DNA of 14,601 nt from Chrysochromulina tobinii (taxonomy: Eukaryota; Haptophyta; Prymnesiales; Chrysochromulinaceae): positions 1 through 14,601 of the forward strand of contig JWZX01000194.1 of assembly GCA_001275005.1 (NCBI GenBank), read 5' to 3'. Numbering within the stretch: the first letter of the stretch is position 1; every line of letters starts with the position of its first letter. Position numbers and translations under genes: made by a program. Positions 6,901-10,318 of this stretch are shown here, in pieces. The notes beneath the pieces are model-generated. The model ran no database searches. It worked only from the letters and a program-made list of their open reading frames with translations, and was not told the DNA's origin.

Positions 6901-7523
6901 CCGCGCCCATCGCAATGCCTCGCTGCGAGAGCGTGAAGCGCAATCAGCATGCAATCAGGAGCGTGAAGTGCAATCAGCATGCAAACAAGAGCGTGAAGCG
7001 CAATCAGCATGCGATCAAGAGCGTGAAGCGCAATCAGCCGCAAATAGGCGCCACCAAGCGCACACAGGTGCTACACAGGTGCACTCAGGCGCAATACCTG
7101 CGAGAGTGTGAAGTAGAAGAAGGAGTTGATGGAGACCCGCTGATCGCCGCTCGTGCCTGGTGGCTCGTGGGACGGCGGCATGGATGGAGGAGGGCCCTCG
7201 TCCTCGCAGCGGTCGGCCTCTTCGAACCACGTCCGGATCACGCTCGCCGGGAACGTGCGACGCACGCGCAACGGCATCATCGAGAACCACTCTTCAAAGT
7301 CGAGAGGCGTCGCGCCGTCCGCATCGTATTCCGAGTAGCGCACCGTGCCCTTGCGCCGCTTCTTGCGCACCTTGACTTTGGCAGACTGCGTCTGCACGAG
7401 GACCGCCTTAATGTTGCGTGTCAGAAGAGCCTTCATATTTTGCAACGACAGCGCCAGCAGGCACGAGGCAGCACAGCAGCAGCTCTCCACCCGCCACAGA
7501 AGTTGCTTTCGGAAACGGGCCAC
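964..7523 (-). CDS. Multi-EF-hand, coiled-coil calcium-binding protein (about 14 exons)
   Basis: Reconstructed by hand. Exons in gene order: 7523-7098, 6922-6742, 6670-6625, 6212-6065, 5677-5570, 5450-5370, 5295-5172, 4818-4697, 4402-4223, 3984-3898, 3599-3477, 3196-3068, 2777-2604, 2430-964. All phases match; exons 1-13 give 643 codons and the last exon, if unspliced, 488 plus stop. Residues 67-78 form an EF-hand-like loop (DADGATPLDFEE). About 190-201 is a good loop (DKDRSGEIGYEE) and 394-405 a canonical one (DFDLDGEIEGDE); degenerate hands lie near 105-140, 158-177 and 480-495. Two Ala/Glu/Lys/Arg-rich coiled-coil stretches lie at about 268-330 and 575-625. The order (paired EF-hands, WCRGVRHPFDRR-like linker, DVFELECWLE near the end) matches large haptophyte EF-hand proteins as I recall them. 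Likely a cytosolic or cytoskeletal calcium sensor (inference). The start is uncertain: the frame is open upstream to 7607, the first in-frame ATG is 7436-7434, and an exon further upstream is possible. The tail after residue 643 is less certain. Confidence 0.75.
1051..1141 (-). repeat. 9-bp repeat coding IAE/IEE/IAQ
   Basis: Ten or so imperfect 9-bp units (on the plus strand CTCCGCGAT, CTCCTCGAT, CTGCGCGAT) lie just before the stop of the EF-hand gene. On the minus strand they read as Ile-Ala/Glu-Glu/Gln triplets, an amphipathic acidic run. The unit is a multiple of 3, so copy-number change keeps the frame. Confidence 0.75.
1161..1391 (-). repeat. Eleven 21-bp tandem repeats (LEPEMAE)n
   Basis: Eleven almost perfect 21-bp units, each reading Leu-Glu-Pro-Glu-Met-Ala-Glu on the minus strand. 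One unit has Val for the first Glu (LVPEMAE). Near identity at the DNA level suggests recent expansion or ongoing homogenisation. The heptad length and acidic character suit a solvent-exposed helix or flexible tail; other frames give improbable Arg/Ser/Trp-rich peptides. Confidence 0.9.
1506..1690 (-). repeat. CGAGATATTCCCC repeats alternating with a duplicated 30-bp segment
   Basis: A segment reading (sense, minus strand) GAGCAGGCCGTCCAGCAGGC plus the following ten bases occurs twice, at about 1594-1624 and 1520-1551. The copies are separated and bordered by runs of a 10-13 bp unit (CGAGATATTCCCC / CGAGATTTCCCC). The same unit occurs at 1966-2000 and, in altered form, upstream of the TPR exon at 360-395. 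The frame stays open through all of it (RDIPRDIPSRPSSRPAS), so it may be translated or be one or two short introns. Confidence 0.7.
1922..2043 (-). repeat. 81-bp period duplication of a coding segment around a putative intron
   Basis: A 41-bp segment (1922-1962 and 2003-2043, two mismatches) encodes GLKAA.PNPSVES twice. The 40 bp between carries CGAGAT-type repeat sequence. The period is 81 bp, so removal or retention leaves the frame intact. On the sense strand each copy ends in AGAGCAG; the first is followed by GACGATC and the second by the downstream coding sequence. If spliced at homologous points the intron would begin GA, not GT or GC. Confidence 0.6.
2158..2209 (-). repeat. 24-bp tandem duplication (ELPNRAPA)2
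   Basis: Two adjacent 24-bp copies encode ELPNRAPA-ELPNRAPA in the presumed tail of the EF-hand protein. A third, partial copy (CTTGCCTAATCGAG in sense) lies just upstream at about 2226-2242 in another frame. Same theme as other duplications here: an exonic segment repeated in tandem. Confidence 0.75.
2431..2603 (-). other. EF-hand gene intron 13 (GT-AG), purine-rich repeats
   Basis: Donor CAG|gtggac after the coding sequence ARMLYVQ, acceptor cccgccag. The 173-nt intron contains three copies of a 15-bp purine-rich unit (about 2527-2570, on the plus strand GGCTCCCCCCTTTCC). Unlike the others it has no TGATTGC repeat. The acceptor is the least secure of the set, because the downstream protein has no family to check against. 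Confidence 0.45.
2778..3067 (-). other. EF-hand gene intron 12 (GC-AG) with exon echo and two short repeats
   Basis: Donor GAGCAG|gcgagt, acceptor gagcgcag|AGAGTGGCC. The join gives a continuous coiled coil (...MLEQ then RVAEKAKEQKAKALR...). The intron has about nine copies of an 11-bp unit (sense ATTGCCACGAG) at about 2961-3060, and 10-bp CTGATTGCAC units at 2801-2831 and 2897-2912. Its 3' half carries an extra copy of the next exon's start (CGAGCGCAGAGAGTGGCC at about 2853-2876), about 85 bp before the real one. Confidence 0.65.
3197..3476 (-). other. EF-hand gene intron 11 (GT-AG) with duplicated acceptor
   Basis: Donor AGAAAG|gtgatc, acceptor ctcatcacag|GTGGACGTG. The acceptor with about 40 nt of the downstream exon is duplicated 63 bp upstream (alternative exon start at 3259). 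Use of the upstream acceptor would add 21 codons without shifting the frame, though it reads through the intron fragment between. A second duplicated block (TGATTGCATGCTGATGGCCTCACTCATCAA-type) lies near 3361-3475. Confidence 0.7.
3600..3897 (-). other. EF-hand gene intron 10 (GT-AG) with inverted CCTTCATTAG arrays
   Basis: Donor CGCATG|gtaatt, acceptor cttcattag|GTACGC. The 3' half is an array of 9-11 bp units (sense CCTTCATTAGT, CCTTCATCTT) over about 3600-3726. At 3758-3801 the same unit runs in the opposite orientation. A perfect 16-bp inverted repeat pairs 3711-3726 with 3758-3773, so the pre-mRNA could form a long hairpin. A 31-bp direct repeat with one mismatch (3729-3759 and 3805-3835) brackets the inverted block. 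Confidence 0.7.
3985..4222 (-). other. EF-hand gene intron 9 (GT-AG) with duplicated acceptor
   Basis: Donor GCGAAG|gtgatg, acceptor cgcctctttatag|GTGTCCACCCT. The acceptor plus the first 11 exon nucleotides is repeated upstream at about 4048-4074, with TGATTGC-type units between. The join EGAK/VSTLDLVRAYDKS is in phase and fits the EF-hand family. Confidence 0.7.
4403..4696 (-). other. EF-hand gene intron 8 (GT-AG): 74-bp echo units plus 10-bp repeats
   Basis: Donor CGCGGC|gtacgcgac, acceptor gcatgcgcag|GTACGCCAT. The exon end encoding LWEWCRG plus 53 nt of intron recurs with an exact 74-bp period (unit starts at 4551, 4625, 4699). Each intronic copy is preceded by cctcactcatcag, a good acceptor. 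One copy keeps the GT donor; the 4551 copy has lost it (GGTTTACG). The rest, about 4424-4545, is a 10/20-bp CTGATTGCACTGATGGCG-type array. The first six intron bases equal the first six bases of the next exon. Confidence 0.75.
4819..5171 (-). other. EF-hand gene intron 7 (GC-AG) with three repeat arrays
   Basis: Donor CATGCAG|gcatgc, acceptor ctcatcacag|GCATGCGCG. The bases GCATGC stand at both ends, so the duplicated AG|GC defines the intron. It contains an 11-bp array (sense CGATTGCATGC, about 7 units, 5097-5170), a mixed TCACTGTAATC array (about 5014-5060), four GATTCATTGC units (about 4945-4990), TGATGGCCAC units, and an echo of the next exon's first 16 bases near 4861-4880 with its own cacag acceptor. 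Confidence 0.7.
5296..5369 (-). other. EF-hand gene intron 6 (GT-AG), short
   Basis: Donor GCCAAG|gtgtgt, acceptor gatgcgtgcag|GTGCGC; 74 nt. Contains two or three TGATTGGG/TGATTGCG units. The join NCAK/VREELQEHVRQSG is in phase. Confidence 0.7.
5451..5569 (-). other. EF-hand gene intron 5 (GC-AG)
   Basis: Donor ATGCAG|gcgagc, acceptor ctccctcatcag|GCTGCTAAG; 119 nt. Simple TGATTGCC and TGATCATT units, without a long array. The join extends the coiled coil (SPKEMQ/AAKRAESEAKRAVERL). Confidence 0.65.
5678..6064 (-). other. EF-hand gene intron 4 (GT-AG) with three donor echoes and an acceptor echo
   Basis: Donor CACGAC|gtgagt (a near-ideal GT donor), acceptor cccatcacgcag|TCCCCGAGC. The exon end reading TGGCGCATCCGGG.GCACGAC plus gtgagt recurs near 5992 and 5921, and in shortened form near 5847. 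The acceptor with 18 nt of the next exon is duplicated near 5754-5780, separated from the real one by five ATTAGTGGCA decamers (5710-5757, plus strand). Confidence 0.7.
6213..6624 (-). other. EF-hand gene intron 3 (GT-AG): five decayed copies of exon 3's end
   Basis: Donor GAAGG|gtgcgtcc, acceptor cctcatcag|GTGCTCGG. The 29-nt exon end encoding ELTEAIEAEG recurs five times inside (near 6250, 6338, 6408, 6480 and 6551, taking the common CCTTCGGCCTC core), usually followed by the same GTGC donor. Some copies are preceded by cctcatcag, while others have lost the AG (cctcatctg) or lack the GAGCTC start. Between copies are TGATGGCATCTGATTGCCTC decamers. This is the largest set of exon echoes in the window. 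Confidence 0.75.
6671..6741 (-). other. EF-hand gene intron 2 (GC-AG), one duplication period long
   Basis: Donor CGCTCAG|gcgagattgg, acceptor cctcatcag|GCGAGATCGG; 71 nt. The donor side reads on for about 30 nt with the same sequence as the next exon (GCGAGAT.GGCTACGAGGAGCT), so the intron is essentially one tandem duplication of exon sequence plus three TGATTGCATC decamers. 71 nt is not a multiple of 3; unspliced, the frame stops at once. Confidence 0.75.
6923..7097 (-). other. EF-hand gene intron 1 (GT-AG) with repeated exon end
   Basis: Donor CTCTCGCAG|gtattgcg, acceptor cacgctctcgcag|CGAGGC. The exon end TTCACACTCTCGCAG is echoed as TTCACGCTCTCGCAG exactly at the intron's 3' end, so the real acceptor is a copy of the last exonic bases. 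Three further partial echoes (CTTCACGCTCT) alternate with TGATTGC units. The join FFYFTLSQ/RGIAMGAASLEAAFSEYD fits the EF-hand family. Confidence 0.75.
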
Positions 7524-7698
7524 ATAACGGCTAAAGGAAGGTGCGCATGCATTCTGACCTTTCTGGATTCTGCACAGATCTTTTACATCCAGAGCAGTGG
7601 TTTCGAATTAAACTTAACTACGTCTCATTTGGGCCTGTAGTATTTCGAGTCCACCCGCCGGTCGCCTCATCCCGCGCGCCTCGAGTGCGTGACAGTTG
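7524..7698. other. Short spacer between EF-hand gene and transporter gene
   Basis: About 175 bp between the transporter stop codon (7701-7699) and the first placed EF-hand codon. The EF-hand frame stays open to 7607 on this side, and a possible acceptor (gatctgtgcag) lies near 7574, so an extra upstream exon cannot be excluded. No recognisable promoter or polyadenylation motif. Confidence 0.4.
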
Positions 7699-8627
7699 TC
7701 AAGAGCCCACATGCAGAGAGCCCGAGCGCGAGGAGCACAAGCGCCGTGGCGAGCACTTGCATGCAGAGAGCCCGAGCGCGAGCAGCACAAGCGCGGTGCC
7801 GCCCGCGTGTGCAAGGGCGTCTGCCCAGCTGTACTGCTTGGGCGCCGTGATGAGCGCCCCGATGAGCGCCGTGAGCGGTGGCTGCGCGGCGTTGTACAAG
7901 ACGAGCGTTGAGGCCTCAAGTTGTCGCGAGGCCCATGCGCGCAGCGAGTACCCTACGCAATGACAGAGGCAATCAGAGAGGCAATCAGAGAGGCAATCAG
8001 AGAGGCAATCAGAGAGGCAATCAGAGAGGCAATCAGAGAGGCAATCAGAGAGGCAATCCGAGGCAATCAGAGGCAATTACCGACGCACGATACAAGGACG
8101 ACGGCGTACGCGACGGCGCAGAGGGCGAGTGGTGTGAAGAGGTCATTCACACCCTCAGCCGAGATTGGGCTCGGAGATTCGAGATGCAGCGAGATGTCGA
8201 CGATCACGGCCGCCGAGATCGTCGCGAGAGATACGAGGTATGCATGCGCCGTCACAGTCACTGGCCCATAGAGGGGAATGCCGTTGGGCGCCGTCTCGGG
8301 CGCATGTCCATCGGTTGAGCACACGCTCAGGACGGCGCCATGGCTGCTGCTGCTGCTGCCACCACTGCCGCGACCGCCGCCGCTGCCGCAGGTGATGGTG
8401 ATGGGACTGGGAATGGTAATGGGACTGGTAATGGGCTCAACACCAGGGTGTGAATCGACACCAGGGTGTGTATAAGTCGAAGCGGTGGTGAGCGTGGTGT
8501 TGGGCGCTGTCGTGCGCGCTGTGATGGGCGCTGAGGTGCGCACCAGTCGCTTCTGAATGAGACAGAAGCCCACGATACCAATGCCCTGTCCGAATAAAAG
8601 AGCGCAGCCCACCGTGTACGCGAGCGT

Positions 8628-8659
<32 letters not shown>

Positions 8660-9272
8660 TGACGCCGCCACCGCCGACGCCACTCGTGTCGGACGAAGCG
8701 GAGGCTGCGAGGTTGAGGTTCGTCACTGTGTGGTTGAGGTTCGTCACTGTGTGGTTGAGGTTCGTCACTGCGTGGTTGAGGCTCGTCAGCTGGATGAGCA
8801 GCACGCCGCTGCCAGCGAAGAGCGCACTAAACGATTTGCTGATAGTCAGGCGCTCCTGCTGCAGCAGCGCGGCCATGAGCGCCGCGGTCGTCGGCTCGAT
8901 GCACTGGAACAGAGCGGCGGTGTCGGCATCCGTGAGGGCGACTCCCCCGGCGAAGCACATCTGAAAGGCTCCAAGCAGCAAACCGAGTGCGAGGAAAGCG
9001 GTGCGGTGCTCCCTAGCAGGCCACTGCAGCGGACCCTCCACCGCCACCGCCCAGGCGTAGAGGAGAATGAGCGCCGCCGCATCGCGAACCGCAGCAAACG
9101 CCAACGGGCTCACGCCGCCGTGCAGCGTCTGCGAGAGCACGACGTTGAAGCCGCTGGAGATGGCGGCAGCGATGATGAGGGCGGCGTGAGATTTCACCTC
9201 GAGAGCTCGATCGGCGGCACTGGCCCTCTTCGGAGCAGGCAGCAGTGCGGAGAGCGCGTCATCCGTCGGCAT
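7699..9272 (-). CDS. EamA/drug-metabolite (WAT1-like) transporter
   Basis: Two exons: 9272-8081 and 7952-7699, phase matched (ATG at 9272). Splicing gives ...VVLVSCVG-YSLRAWASRQLEASTLVLYNAAQPPLTALIGAL..., typical of the last EamA helices. The first EamA domain spans about residues 28-170 (HAALIIAAAISSGFNVVLSQ; SPLAFAAVRDAAALILLYAW; LALGLLLGAFQMCFAGGVAL; IEPTTAALMAALLQQERLT; GSGVLLIQL). The second starts near TLAYTVGCALLFGQGIGIVGF. Ten helices are expected in the family; substrate unknown (plant WAT1 relatives move auxin or amino acids). Odd points: a linker with NLNHTVT repeats and a ten-glycine run between the domains, and an insert of about 90 Thr/Pro/Ser/Gly-rich residues inside the second domain, after QKRLV, where relatives have only a few. 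The insert may be a real loop or hide in-frame introns. The end of the gene has a 50-bp-period duplication. Confidence 0.85.
7710..7800 (-). repeat. 50-bp-period tandem duplication at the transporter's 3' end
   Basis: About 41 bp at 7710-7750 and 7760-7800 are nearly identical. The upstream (sense) copy encodes GTALVLLALGLSAC, the last hydrophobic helix. The second copy is read in another frame, giving a short tail before the stop. A recent exonic duplication that changed the C-terminus, without obvious splice sites of its own. Confidence 0.75.
7953..8080 (-). other. Transporter intron (GT-AG) with 12-bp repeats
   Basis: Donor GTCG|gtaatt, acceptor cattgcgtag|GGTACTCG; 128 nt. About seven 12-bp units (sense TCTCTGATTGCC) plus 10-bp variants fill nearly the whole intron, leaving only the two splice ends unique. 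No exon echo visible. Confidence 0.85.
8628..8658 (-). repeat. CCG/CGG triplet run (poly-Gly linker)
   Basis: About ten uninterrupted GCC triplets on the plus strand, read as polyglycine in the transporter linker. A microsatellite inside coding sequence. Confidence 0.85.
8712..8789 (-). repeat. 21-bp tandem repeats (NLNHTVT)
   Basis: Three full and one partial 21-bp units in the linker between the two EamA domains, reading LNHAVTN-LNHTVTN-LNHTVTN. In-frame and N/T-rich; the NHT tripeptide fits an N-glycosylation sequon if this loop faces the lumen or outside. Confidence 0.8.
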
Positions 9273-9649
9273 TTCACGATGAAATCACACACTGTCTCCC
9301 ATTCACATTCACACACATCATGTTGTGAATGTGCATCTCTCCAGGCACGACCTTTTCAACTGTGAGTTGGTGCCTTCTCGTGGTCGAACTAGGCTGCGCC
9401 TTAGCCATACGTCTAGACGAGGGAACGGAAGTCCCCGCGTCGATAGATCACACTACACAAGAACCGAGCTACTGTATAGCCTGTACCGTACACCCGCACC
9501 ACCACCAGGCTTTATGGTAGATGCTCACGCCATCGGCCTTGTAGACTCTTCGATAGGGATAGCGGCATGCACATCACCCCAGGCCACGCCCGCACCAGGC
9601 TTCATTCACAGCTTCATTCACAACACACCCTCACCCACACGATAACAAG
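9273..9649. other. Intergenic stretch upstream of the transporter
   Basis: No supported gene. Likely contains the 5' region of the minus-strand transporter. A CACCAGGCTT(T/C)AT motif occurs twice (about 9506 and 9594), and AGCTTCATTCACA-type repeats sit near 9601-9620. No promoter motif I can name. Confidence 0.4.
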
Positions 9650-10190
9650 TACCATGGTAGTTTCGTATCGACCCCCACCCCAACCTCGCCCCACCGGCTA
9701 TGGTCTATCATTAGAGCTGTGGGGAGTGCATTGAAGAAGCTGGCTCGTTACAGCTGTGAAGAAGCTGTGAAGAAGCTGTGAAGAAGCTGTGAAGAAGCTG
9801 TGAAGAAGCTGTGAGAAGCTGTGAAGAAGCTGGCTCGTTACAGCGTTGTTTCTCCTGCGGCCGCCGGCGCAGCGTACGCGGTCGACAAGCACGACTATCT
9901 CTCTTGCTCCAAGAGCCATCTAGCGGCGCGCTCCGTCGCAGAGGCCGCTGGAGCATTCGCTCGTTCGGCGTCGCTGCTTCTGCTACTGCTCGCGACGGCG
10001 CCAGGCTTGGCAGTGGCGGCGGAGGTGCTGCTGCTGCTCGTCAGCGCCCCGGAAGGTGCCGGCGGCGGCGGCGGCGGCGCGAGTGCTCACGGCGGCGCGA
10101 GTGCTCACGGCGGCGCGAGTGCTCACGGCGGCGCGAGTGCTCACGGCGGCGCGAGTGCTCTTGCCGCTGCCGTTGCTGCTCCTGCCGTTG

Positions 10191-10231
<41 letters not shown>

Positions 10232-10318
10232 AATCCTGCTGCTGCCGCTGCTGCTGCTGCTAATCCTGCTCCGCTGTTTCCGCCGCCGCGCCACCGGGCA
10301 TATCAGCTGCGACGGTGA
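9650..10318 (+). CDS. Doubtful low-complexity reading frame, possible plus-strand gene
   Basis: The plus strand has an open frame here ending at 10318. Its less repetitive part reads ALKKLARYS (twice, at about 9730-9755 and 9820-9842), then VVSPAAAGAAYAVDKHDYLS and LAARSVAEAAGAFARS, followed by a Leu/Ala-rich run, GASAHG repeats, and polyalanine. I do not recognise a family. The segment KKLARYS is duplicated around a 12-bp repeat array, the same arrangement as at intron edges elsewhere, which is the best reason to suspect a real exon. Against it: no clear start codon in frame, extreme composition, and overlap with the 3' end of the minus-strand membrane-protein gene. Confidence 0.25.
9733..9842. 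repeat. 12-bp repeats flanked by a duplicated 21-bp segment
   Basis: GAAGAAGCTGGCTCGTTACAG occurs at about 9733-9753 and again at about 9822-9842. Between them are six or seven units of AGCTGTGAAGAA. Same geometry as the introns of the confident genes (unique segment duplicated at both ends of a short tandem array), but no GT or GC stands at the homologous donor position on the plus strand. Confidence 0.75.
10077..10160. repeat. 18-bp tandem repeats
   Basis: Four to five perfect 18-bp units (GGCGGCGCGAGTGCTCAC), reading GASAHG on the plus strand or an Ala/Val/Ser/Thr/Arg hexamer on the minus strand. No function inferred. Confidence 0.85.
10186..10276. repeat. CTG/CAG triplet tract
   Basis: Interrupted (CTG)n on the plus strand: a run of about 13 triplets, then two shorter runs separated by TAATCC. 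The stop codon of the membrane-protein gene (TAG, minus strand 10262-10260) lies within one of the interruptions. A likely length-polymorphic microsatellite. Confidence 0.85.

Noticed and set aside
7541-7963. Plus-strand frames across the transporter's 3' end
   Set aside because: Antisense shadows; the minus strand encodes clear EamA helices there.
7966-8076. Regular AGGCAATCAGAG units resembling a CRISPR-like array
   Set aside because: Unit is 12 bp with no unique spacers, sits inside a phase-restoring intron of a eukaryotic gene, and the same core recurs in other introns.
9821-10233. Cys/Arg-rich plus-strand frame
   Set aside because: Shadow of GC-rich triplet and 18-bp repeats; no family, and a neighbouring frame is at least as plausible.
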